In this document: one piece after another, positions 1-5,108 of the stretch
Layout of the letters: each line of letters begins with the position of its first letter
Numbering within the stretch: position 1 is the first letter of the stretch
Source: Boseongicola sp.
GTDB lineage: Bacteria > Pseudomonadota > Alphaproteobacteria > Rhodobacterales > Rhodobacteraceae
Assembly (NCBI GenBank): GCA_013042895.1
Contig: JABDPD010000123.1
Coordinates: forward strand, 1-5,108
Direction: 5' to 3'
DNA length: 5,108 bases
The notes under the pieces: generated by a model
What the model saw: the letters and a program-made list of their open reading frames with translations, nothing else
Database searches by the model: none
What the model was told of the DNA's origin: nothing
Program-made: the position numbers and the translations under genes

Positions 1-204
1 GTGTCCGCCAGCACCCCAGTGATGGCGTGCGTTCATGAGGACTTGCAGGCATAGTGTGCCGAGGATCGTTACCTCTTTGAAATCAAGACAGATGTTTTGA
101 CCTTGGTACGGCAAAAGATCGGCCAGCAGCTTAGGAGCGTAGGCCGTATCCAGCCGCGCGGGAAGCGCGTAGCGCGTGCCATTAAAGAGGGCGGGATCTG
201 CCAT
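1..204 (-). CDS. STAS-domain protein, N-terminal part (runs off left edge)
   Basis: The reverse strand from ATG at 204 reads 68 open codons to the window edge, so the gene is partial at its C-terminus. The start is supported by an AAGGA Shine-Dalgarno sequence at 214-218, 9 nt upstream. Residues 12-32 (YALPARLDTAYAPKLLADLL) resemble the first strand and helix of a STAS domain. Residues 37-58 contain the core LDFKEVTILGTLCLQVL, which matches the strand-turn-helix around the phospho-acceptor of anti-sigma-factor antagonists such as SpoIIAA and RsbV. Aligned by eye, the usual Asp-Ser-Ser/Thr-Gly turn is replaced by Gly49-Thr50-Leu51-Cys52, so Thr50 sits at the phosphoserine position. Small STAS proteins with this Leu-Gly-x-Leu-Cys-Leu-Gln-Val-Leu signature often precede cheY/cheA/cheW clusters in Rhodobacteraceae, so a chemotaxis role is plausible. 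That is recollection, and the neighbours lie outside the window. The family call is fairly secure; the function is open. Confidence 0.72.
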   Translation of the reverse strand, partial: MADPALFNGTRYALPARLDTAYAPKLLADLLPYQGQNICLDFKEVTILGTLCLQVLMNARHHWGAGGH

Positions 205-213
205 TGAGACTCT

Positions 214-236
214 TCCTTCGTCAGTTCTGACGAGGG
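214..236 (-). promoter_or_regulatory. Dyad/hairpin overlapping the Shine-Dalgarno sequence of the STAS gene
   Basis: Positions 215-224 and 227-236 form a 10-bp inverted repeat around CGTCAG-TT-CTGACG, with one T-G wobble at 217/234. On the minus-strand transcript the 3' arm ends in GAAGG, which shares bases with the AAGGA Shine-Dalgarno sequence (214-218) of the STAS gene. No T-run follows the stem on either strand, so it is not a conventional intrinsic terminator. It could be a translation-limiting hairpin or a symmetric DNA-binding site. The symmetry is seen directly; the function is inferred. Confidence 0.45.
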
Positions 237-298
237 TCTATCGCAACGTTCGTTAAGGCGTCGTTACGCTCAAATGCAAATCGCGCAGCAATTTACTT

Positions 299-1258
299 TC
301 AATTTTTCAGATGTGAGACGAGGCCGGTTAAGGCTGCGTAGTCGTCTTCCACAATATAGACCGCGAAGTTCTGCATGAAACCTGCAAATCGGCCTTTGTC
401 GCGGAATGCTTCAGTGAAACCAAAGGTTTGCAAGTGAGGTGTCATTGCGCGCGCGACGCCTCCGATCAGGTAGAGACCACCGAACGGCAAGTGCACGAGG
501 GAGAGATTCCCACAGACAGTACCGAGGATGCGGACGAAAGTTGCCACGGTGGCAGCGGCCAGTTCGTCGTCTCCCGTGTCGCAGGCCGCCATAATGTCAG
601 CCGCGTAGCGCTCGGTCGGTGCGCCCGCCTTGGTAGCGTGCCATTGGTAAACCCGTTCCAGTCCTCGCCCTGACAGAACATCTTCGATTGCTGGGAAGCC
701 ATGCGCGGTCTCAACAAAGTGACACAGGTCGAGGTCGTCTTCGGTGCGAATAGGCAGGTTTGCATGACCGGCTTCCGACGGTGGCACAAAGCGACCTTGG
801 AACGTGTCGTGCAGGATCGCCGCATTGAATCCCGTGCCGACGCCAACCGCGAGACGACTGCTGTTCATCGCCGGCGCGGGACCGGGGACGATATTGCGTA
901 AATTTGCATCGTCTATGATTCCAAGCGCATGAGCTTGTGCTTGTAAGTCATTGAGAACGGAAGCTTGTTCAGCCCCAGTAGCTCGGATCAATGTCTCGCG
1001 GTCAATGGACCAATCGAGATTTGTCATCACACCCTTGCCTTCACGCACCGGCCCAGCAACTGCCACGGATACACCATCTATATCGGTGAGGTTTCGCTCT
1101 TCTATATAGGTTCGAAGAACCGTCTCGAGACCTGGATAGTTTGCGTTCTTGTACCGCGTAATGCTGTCGGTTCTCAGCCCGCGTTCGGACGCCAGCGCGA
1201 CCCGCGTATTGGTCCCACCAACATCAGCAACGAGGAGGGTACGAGAAGTATGGGTCAT
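299..1258 (-). CDS. glk: Glucokinase (Glk, ROK-independent bacterial type)
   Basis: The 319-residue protein has the length of the Escherichia coli Glk family (321 aa) and phosphorylates free glucose to glucose 6-phosphate with ATP in the cytoplasm. The N-terminal phosphate-binding loop is VADVGGTNTRVAL (residues 10-22). MTNLDW (78-83) matches MTNHTW of E. coli Glk. Asn103-Asp104 supplies the catalytic base. GTGFN (141-145) is the second phosphate loop, and SEAGH (161-165) supplies the glucose-contacting Glu162 and His165. LSGRGLERVY (195-204), LIGGV (264-268) and the DKGRF block (287-291) are also family-typical, so all key residues appear intact. The start is preceded by a weak GGAA (1266-1269) 7 nt upstream. 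The gene lies 78 bp downstream of aglR on the same strand, so the two are probably one transcript and Glk would be made when alpha-glucosides are imported and hydrolysed. Codon use looks like the neighbours. Confidence 0.95.
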   Translation of the reverse strand: MTHTSRTLLVADVGGTNTRVALASERGLRTDSITRYKNANYPGLETVLRTYIEERNLTDIDGVSVAVAGPVREGKGVMTNLDWSIDRETLIRATGAEQASVLNDLQAQAHALGIIDDANLRNIVPGPAPAMNSSRLAVGVGTGFNAAILHDTFQGRFVPPSEAGHANLPIRTEDDLDLCHFVETAHGFPAIEDVLSGRGLERVYQWHATKAGAPTERYAADIMAACDTGDDELAAATVATFVRILGTVCGNLSLVHLPFGGLYLIGGVARAMTPHLQTFGFTEAFRDKGRFAGFMQNFAVYIVEDDYAALTGLVSHLKN

Positions 1259-1298
1259 AAGCTGGTTCCGATGTGTCAGGCAGTTGGTTGCGGTGTGT

Positions 1299-1310
1299 TA
1301 AGACGCTTTG
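1299..1310. promoter_or_regulatory. Degenerate AglR-like operator between aglR and glk
   Basis: TAAGACGCTTTG matches the palindrome CAAAGCGCTTTG found twice in the aglR-aglE control region at 9 of 12 positions. One half (CGCTTTG) is intact and the other is degraded. It lies in the 78-bp gap between the aglR stop and the glk start. It could be a weak secondary site or chance; a single half-site of this kind is easy to find in any sequence. Confidence 0.2.
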
Positions 1311-1336
1311 GGGCAGGACGGCAAGAGGGCGTGGCC

Positions 1337-2398
1337 TTAGGTGTGCGTTGTCGAGGTCGGAACAGGCAGGGGGCCGGTGGATTGGCCGATTGTGAGTTCC
1401 GCTTCCATTAGAGTTTGCATAGGCGGATGGTCCTTTTGCCCCTCCTGGCGTTGACGAATGATCTCAATCAGCATGGCGGCGGCGCGTTTTCCAGCGTCGC
1501 GTACCGACGAACGGACGGCAGTAAACAGAGGTACATCACCGATGTTGCGGAAATAGGACAGATCGTCATCGTGAATGACGATGGAAACATCGCGCCCAAA
1601 TTCGAATCCAGCATCTTTGACTGCCCGGCGTACGCCAATGGCCGGAATTATTGAAGAGACAAGAAACGCCGTTGGCGGGTTGGAAGTCGCGAGCATTTTG
1701 CGAGCTACCTCGTAGCCGTAGTTCTCTGTCATTTCCTCGTGGGCAATAAGGTCCGGATCCACCGCGACACCGCGCTCAAGCAATGCGCGCTTGTAGCCGT
1801 CGCTTCTACGATGTGCGAAGTCGAGCGTTGCAAGGCCATTCAAAAGGGCAATGCGACGGTGACCCAAATCGAGAAGCAAACTGGTTGCGCGTTCAAATGC
1901 GCGGCGGTTGTTAACATCGAGCCAATTATAGTCGGACAGAACACCAGACGAGCGGCCGTGGACAACAAAGGGTATGTTGAGCTCATGCAGGAGCGGGATT
2001 CGATTGTCGGTCAGGGTAGGGGCCTGCACGATGAGGCCATCAACCGCCTGCCGAGTGACAAGATCGCGGTACATTTTGTCCTGTTCCGAATCGGGCACGA
2101 CGGACAAAAGAAGATCATAACCCGCGCGGGAGTATTCCTCGCCAGCGCCAGCGATAAAATCCGAGAAGATCGGGTTGACCATTTCGTGCTGGCTAGAGAC
2201 TGGAACCACGTGCGCGATGGTCATAGAACGCCCTGTAGCAAGGCTTTTGGCGCGCACACTCGGGCGATAGTTATGTGCTTCAGCGGCCTCGTGTACCTTA
2301 CGGCGAGTCGCTTCGCTGACCTCGGGATAGCCGTTCAATGCGCGGCTGACCGTGGTCTGCGAAAGGCCAAGATTATGAGCGAGTTCTTTTAAATTCAT
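1337..2398 (-). CDS. aglR: LacI-family transcriptional repressor of alpha-glucoside utilisation (AglR type)
   Basis: The 353-residue protein starts at ATG 2398. A reading frame open from GTG 2467 would add 23 residues, but LacI proteins begin just before the helix-turn-helix and the extension would cover the operator, so I reject it. Residues 2-35 form the helix-turn-helix (MNLKELAHNLGLS, then TTVSRALNGYPEVSEATRRKV). YRPSVRAKSLATGRS (44-58) is the hinge that docks in the minor groove. The rest is a periplasmic-binding-protein-like effector domain with Asp161, GHRRIALL (179-186), an Arg198/Gly201 pair in RRSDGYKRAL and HDDD (276-279) at the usual sugar-contacting places. It is divergent from aglE, and a perfect 14-bp palindrome lies 14 bp upstream of its start, indicating autorepression plus control of aglE. 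The LacI family is certain. The name AglR and the alpha-glucoside effector rest on the neighbours and on resemblance to the rhizobial agl operon. No clear Shine-Dalgarno sequence precedes the start. Confidence 0.9.
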   Translation of the reverse strand: MNLKELAHNLGLSQTTVSRALNGYPEVSEATRRKVHEAAEAHNYRPSVRAKSLATGRSMTIAHVVPVSSQHEMVNPIFSDFIAGAGEEYSRAGYDLLLSVVPDSEQDKMYRDLVTRQAVDGLIVQAPTLTDNRIPLLHELNIPFVVHGRSSGVLSDYNWLDVNNRRAFERATSLLLDLGHRRIALLNGLATLDFAHRRSDGYKRALLERGVAVDPDLIAHEEMTENYGYEVARKMLATSNPPTAFLVSSIIPAIGVRRAVKDAGFEFGRDVSIVIHDDDLSYFRNIGDVPLFTAVRSSVRDAGKRAAAMLIEIIRQRQEGQKDHPPMQTLMEAELTIGQSTGPLPVPTSTTHT

Positions 2399-2411
2399 CG
2401 CACTGATGAAT

Positions 2412-2440
2412 ATCAAAGCGCTTTGAAAATTCAATACCAA
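2412..2440 (-). promoter_or_regulatory. Candidate aglR(-glk) promoter with almost no leader
   Basis: On the minus strand TTGGTA (2435-2440) and TTTGAT (2412-2417) are 17 bp apart, each matching 4 of 6 consensus bases. Transcription would start near 2405, giving a leader of only about 7 nt before the ATG at 2398. That agrees with the absence of a Shine-Dalgarno sequence. The operator at 2413-2426 occupies the -10 element and part of the spacer, so repressor binding would exclude RNA polymerase. The assignment is from sequence only. Confidence 0.4.
2413..2426. promoter_or_regulatory. AglR operator O1 (aglR-proximal)
   Basis: TCAAAGCGCTTTGA is a perfect 14-bp palindrome with the central CG step and AAAGCGCTTT core typical of LacI-family operators. 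The same 12-bp core recurs at 2577-2588. It lies 14 bp upstream of the aglR start and overlaps the best candidate promoter, which is the expected position for autorepression. Confidence 0.85.
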
Positions 2441-2538
2441 GGCTCTGAAAGCCCTGTTTTCATTCACAGTCCGGAAGAAAGTTTGCGCGCGTAAATCTTA
2501 TTTTCCTTGAGAAAATCGCGGCTTTTCCGTGCAATTCA

Positions 2539-2567
2539 TTGACAATTGAAATGCGATAGGCGAGGTT
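2539..2567 (+). promoter_or_regulatory. Candidate aglE(F...) promoter
   Basis: A perfect -35 consensus TTGACA lies at 2539-2544. The 17-bp-spaced -10 position, GAGGTT (2562-2567), is poor, so the -10 is uncertain; weak -10 elements are common in alphaproteobacteria and in regulated promoters. The predicted start near 2574-2576 places operator O2 immediately downstream, a standard repression position. The mRNA leader would be about 75 nt. Confidence 0.5.
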
Positions 2568-2576
2568 TCAGTCAGT

Positions 2577-2588
2577 CAAAGCGCTTTG
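2577..2588. promoter_or_regulatory. AglR operator O2 (aglE-proximal)
   Basis: CAAAGCGCTTTG is a perfect 12-bp palindrome identical to the core of O1. It lies just after the candidate aglE promoter and 60 bp before the aglE start. The centre-to-centre distance to O1 is 163 bp, so a repressor tetramer or paired dimers could bridge them by looping; this last point is inference. Confidence 0.85.
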
Positions 2589-2636
2589 GAAGTTTGGAAA
2601 TCCATCCTGCAGGGCGCGACCTAAAGTGTGATTTCT

Positions 2637-2643
2637 GGGAGGA
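2637..2643 (+). promoter_or_regulatory. Ribosome-binding site that fixes the aglE start
   Basis: GGGAGGA ends 5 nt before the ATG at 2649. The in-frame upstream GTG at 2628 has no comparable site and would put seven extra residues ahead of the signal peptide, so 2649 is chosen. Confidence 0.85.
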
Positions 2644-2648
2644 AACCA

Positions 2649-4007
2649 ATGAAGAAGACGCTTTATACCGGCGTGGCGATTGCTGCGCTTTCGGCAGGTT
2701 CGGCATTTGCCGGTGGGCATTTGCCTTTCGGAGAAGACGATGGCCGTTTCTCATGGGACAGCTACAAAGCATGGGCCGACAACGCGCCTGACCTTTCCGG
2801 TCAGACAGTGACGGTTTCGGGGCCATGGCTCCAGCCTGAAGATGGTGTGTTCCGCAGCGTGATCGCGTATTTCGCCGAGGCCACAGGCGCAGAAGCAATC
2901 TACACCGGTTCGGACTCGTTCGAGCAGCAGATCGTCGTAGACGCAGAGGCCGGTGCGGCTCCGAACATCGCGGTGTTCCCGCAGCCGGGTCTTGCATCCG
3001 ACATGGCGGCGCGTGGCCTTCTGAGCCCGATGCCAGCGAGCATGGGCGACTTTGTTCGCGAGAACTACGGCGCGGGTCAGTCCTGGGTTGATCTTGGCAC
3101 GTTCGCCGACAAAGACGGCAACGATGAGCTGTTTGGCTTCTTCTACAATGTGAACGTGAAGTCGCTTGTCTGGTATGTTCCAGAGAACTTCGAAGATGCT
3201 GGTTACGAAGTGCCAGAGTCGATGGAAGATCTGCGCGCACTGACAGAGCAGATTGTTGCAGACGGTGAAACACCTTGGTGCATTGGTCTGGGTTCCGGTG
3301 CGGCGACAGGATGGCCTGCGACGGACTGGGTTGAGGACATCATGCTGCGCACACAGCCAGCGGACGTCTATGATGCCTGGACCACAAACGAGATCCCGTT
3401 CAACGACGAGCGCGTTGTTGCAGCGATCGACGAGTTCGGTTGGTTTGTTGGTGACGACGACAAGGTTGCCGGCGGAGCCGGTGCTGTTGCATCGACTGAC
3501 TTCCGCGACAGCCCGAAGGGTCTCTTCTCGGCTCCTGCTCAGTGCTACATGCACCGTCAGGCTTCGTTCGTTCCTGCCTTCTTCCCTGAAGGTATCGAGT
3601 TCGGCGAAGACGTAGATTTCTTCTACTTCCCATCCTACGACAGCAAGGACCTCGGAAACCCGGTTCTTGGTGGTGGTACGCTGTTGTCGATCACGGATCC
3701 GTCGCCAGCTGCTGATGCGCTGATGGAGTTCCTGCAGTTGCCACTGGCACACGAAGTGTTCATGGCGCAGTCCGGCTTCCTGACACCGCACAAGGGTGTG
3801 AACCTTGAAGCTTACCTCAACGACGCGCTGCGCGGTCAGGGCGAAATCCTGATCAACGCAACAACCTTCCGGTTTGACGGTTCCGACCTGATGCCAGGTG
3901 GTGTGGGCGCCGGTTCGTTCTGGACAGGAATGGTTGACTTCACAGGTGGCAAGCCTGCCGCTGACGTCGCCGCTGAGATCCAGTCCAGCTGGGATGCGCT
4001 GAAGTAA
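2649..4007 (+). CDS. aglE: Periplasmic alpha-glucoside-binding protein of an ABC transporter (AglE type)
   Basis: The 452-residue protein is a family-1 extracellular solute-binding protein of the size expected for AglE. Residues 1-21 are a Sec signal peptide: MKK, a hydrophobic stretch, then SAFA with likely cleavage before Gly22. The mature protein starts GGHLPFGEDDGRFSW. Residues 52-125 form the first lobe, including VTVSGPWLQPEDGVF (54-68) and AAPNIAVFPQPG (103-114), the conserved block with bound-sugar contacts. FGFFYNVNVKSLVWYVPENF (162-181) is the typical crossover segment, and GGGTLLSITDPSPAADALMEFL (341-362) and SGFLTPHKGVN (375-385) are C-terminal family signatures. Two cysteines (211, 299) could form a disulfide in the periplasm. 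Its gene heads the plus-strand operon, with aglF 106 bp downstream. It should deliver alpha-glucosides (maltose, trehalose or sucrose class) to AglF/AglG. The exact substrate cannot be read from sequence; the family call is secure. Confidence 0.92.
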   Translation: MKKTLYTGVAIAALSAGSAFAGGHLPFGEDDGRFSWDSYKAWADNAPDLSGQTVTVSGPWLQPEDGVFRSVIAYFAEATGAEAIYTGSDSFEQQIVVDAEAGAAPNIAVFPQPGLASDMAARGLLSPMPASMGDFVRENYGAGQSWVDLGTFADKDGNDELFGFFYNVNVKSLVWYVPENFEDAGYEVPESMEDLRALTEQIVADGETPWCIGLGSGAATGWPATDWVEDIMLRTQPADVYDAWTTNEIPFNDERVVAAIDEFGWFVGDDDKVAGGAGAVASTDFRDSPKGLFSAPAQCYMHRQASFVPAFFPEGIEFGEDVDFFYFPSYDSKDLGNPVLGGGTLLSITDPSPAADALMEFLQLPLAHEVFMAQSGFLTPHKGVNLEAYLNDALRGQGEILINATTFRFDGSDLMPGGVGAGSFWTGMVDFTGGKPAADVAAEIQSSWDALK

Positions 4008-4024
4008 TTCGCGCAAAAAGTTCA

Positions 4025-4057
4025 GGAAGACTCCGATCATTGGCGTCGGGGTCTTCC
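4025..4057 (+). other. Intercistronic stem-loop between aglE and aglF
   Basis: Positions 4025-4036 (GGAAGACTCCGA) pair with 4046-4057 (TCGGGGTCTTCC) over 12 bp, with one T-G wobble and a 9-nt loop. It starts 17 nt after the aglE stop. The sequence that follows is A-rich with no T-run, so it is not a classic intrinsic terminator on the plus strand. Stable stem-loops after binding-protein genes (as after malE) are known to protect the upstream mRNA from 3' decay and to lower permease expression; that role is inferred here. Confidence 0.65.
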
Positions 4058-4100
4058 GCCAAAATCTACAAAAATAACAATACTTTACTGAAACAGCGTT

Positions 4101-4107
4101 AGGGAGG
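4101..4107 (+). promoter_or_regulatory. Ribosome-binding site of aglF
   Basis: AGGGAGG lies 6 nt before the ATG at 4114, a strong Shine-Dalgarno sequence that supports this start for a frame that stays open to the window edge. Confidence 0.85.
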
Positions 4108-4113
4108 GGTCCG

Positions 4114-5108
4114 ATGAATCCGGCATTACTGGGTCTCGTGACAATCATCGTTGGTGTTGGCGGTTGTCTTGGGTATTTCTACTTTTCCAATCTGATCCTA
4201 GATAAGTATATCTTCCCTGCGAGGGGACCGAACGCGGGTCAGAATATCAATCGTGCTAATCAGGTTCGTCCCTGGCTGTTTCTTTTCCCGGCCATCTTCG
4301 CGCTGGGGCTCTATCTGGCTTACCCGGTGTTTGAAACGCTTCGCTTGTCGATGACGGATCGCACGCAGGACGATGCCTTTGTGGGCCTTGCGAATTACCA
4401 GCAGATGTTTGGTGAATCGAAGTTCTGGGAAGCGATGCGCAACAACATGCTCTGGCTGATAGTGGTGCCGGCGGCGTCCACTGCATTTGGACTGTTGGTC
4501 GCACAATTGACCGACCGGATTTCCTGGGGTGCGGCCGCGAAGTCGCTGATTTTTATGCCGATGGCGATCTCGTTCGTGGGTGCCTCGGTGATCTTTAAAC
4601 TGATTTACGACACACGCCCTGAAGACCAGAACCAGATCGGTGTTCTGAACGCAATTTGGTTGCAGTTCGAGGGTGGTGCGGGCTCGTTCATCTTCCTGAA
4701 GCTTTTGCCATTGATCATGGTGCTCGCCTTTGGTGCGATTGTTGCCTACGTCGGGTATCTGCTTTTGAAGCCTTTCATTACGGCGGACGAGAATGCCGGT
4801 GGGCCGGGGATCATGGCGGTTCGCATCATCGGGATCGCGGTTTCTGCGTGGCTGGTGATCACCTCGATTGGATCGCTATTTGGGATCGTATCAACTTCCA
4901 TGCCTTATGGTGAGCCGCAGACCTGGCTGACCATTCCATTCTACAACAATTTCTTCCTGATGGTCGTACTGATCTGGATCCAGACGGGCTTTGCCATGGT
5001 GATCCTGTCGGCTGCCTTACGCGGTATCCCGGAAGAAACAATTGAAGCTGCGGTGATCGACGGGGCGAACCCTTTCCAGATCTTCTTCAAGATCAAGGTC
5101 CCCCAGAT
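4114..5108 (+). CDS. aglF: Alpha-glucoside ABC transporter permease (AglF type), 3' end outside window
   Basis: The frame runs 331 full codons to the edge. It is an inner-membrane MetI-like permease. Likely membrane segments are residues 4-24, 52-72, 112-132, 145-165, 197-218, 237-259 and 277-299. Signature stretches are GLANYQQMFG (91-100), KSLIFMPMAISFVGASVIFK (143-162), IWIQTGFAMVILSAALRGIPEE (287-308) and the EAA loop, EAAVIDGANPFQIFFKIKVP (311-330), which docks on the ATPase subunit. The EAA Gly (residue 317) is present. The segment at about 187-265 (two hydrophobic stretches joined by the polar ITADENAGGPG) is not what I expect in the rhizobial AglF, where LLNAI is followed fairly closely by the PQ-W--IPF stretch; it looks like an added helical hairpin. 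The gene follows aglE in one operon. Its partner permease (aglG) and the alpha-glucosidase are expected beyond the right edge. Confidence 0.9.
   Translation, partial: MNPALLGLVTIIVGVGGCLGYFYFSNLILDKYIFPARGPNAGQNINRANQVRPWLFLFPAIFALGLYLAYPVFETLRLSMTDRTQDDAFVGLANYQQMFGESKFWEAMRNNMLWLIVVPAASTAFGLLVAQLTDRISWGAAAKSLIFMPMAISFVGASVIFKLIYDTRPEDQNQIGVLNAIWLQFEGGAGSFIFLKLLPLIMVLAFGAIVAYVGYLLLKPFITADENAGGPGIMAVRIIGIAVSAWLVITSIGSLFGIVSTSMPYGEPQTWLTIPFYNNFFLMVVLIWIQTGFAMVILSAALRGIPEETIEAAVIDGANPFQIFFKIKVPQ

Noticed and set aside
251..282. Possible promoter for the STAS gene on the minus strand (TTGCAT-17-TTAACG)
   Set aside because: The -10 element matches only two of six consensus bases, so the call cannot be supported.
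278..294. Possible terminator just after glk (AAATTGC-TGC-GCGATTT on the minus strand)
   Set aside because: The stem is only 7 bp with a wobble and AT-rich ends, and no U-run follows, so it is too weak to call.
1739..2392. A 217-codon plus-strand frame opposite aglR
   Set aside because: It is a shadow of the LacI-family gene, has no family resemblance, and no credible start signals.
2399..2467. N-terminal extension of AglR from GTG 2467
   Set aside because: LacI proteins begin a few residues before the helix-turn-helix, as the ATG at 2398 does. The extension would translate the operator and has no Shine-Dalgarno sequence.
2751..4148. A 465-codon open frame on the minus strand opposite aglE
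   Set aside because: It is antisense to a clear binding-protein gene, has a Cys/Arg/His-rich composition with no recognisable domain, and lacks a plausible ribosome-binding site. It is explained by codon bias of aglE.
1..5108. Search for mobile elements, CRISPR, tRNA, or an unknown defence or biosynthetic system
   Set aside because: No repeat arrays, transposase-like or integrase-like frames, att-like repeats or RNA-gene signatures were seen. All long frames fit known families and gaps are short.

Overview
The window looks like chromosome from an alphaproteobacterium, most likely of the Rhodobacteraceae/Roseobacter type. I base this on protein character read by eye and moderate GC; no search was run. 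It holds four recognisable genes and the start of a fifth. Almost all of it is the left half of an alpha-glucoside (agl-type) uptake and utilisation locus.

Layout: (1) 1-204, minus strand: the N-terminal 68 codons of a small STAS-domain protein that runs off the left edge, of the kind often found with chemotaxis genes in this group. (2) 205-298: a short gap holding a near-perfect dyad that overlaps the STAS gene's ribosome-binding site. (3) 299-1258, minus: glucokinase (glk). (4) 1337-2398, minus: a LacI-family repressor (AglR type), placed to be co-transcribed with glk. (5) 2399-2648: a 250-bp divergent control region with two copies of the palindrome CAAAGCGCTTTG, one over the likely aglR promoter and one at the likely start site of the aglE promoter. 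(6) 2649-4007, plus: a periplasmic alpha-glucoside-binding protein (AglE type). (7) 4008-4113: an intercistronic gap with a strong 12-bp stem-loop. (8) 4114 to the right edge, plus: a MetI-like ABC permease (AglF type), cut inside its EAA loop.

How it fits together: AglE would capture alpha-glucosides (maltose, trehalose, sucrose type) in the periplasm and pass them to a permease pair, AglF and presumably AglG beyond the right edge. A cytoplasmic alpha-glucosidase, expected further downstream but not visible, would release glucose, and Glk would phosphorylate it. AglR would shut both arms through the two operators when substrate is absent.

The system itself is known. The details most worth checking are a predicted extra two-helix segment inside AglF, the twin-operator architecture with an almost leaderless aglR promoter, and two hairpins: one between aglE and aglF, and one over the STAS gene's Shine-Dalgarno sequence.
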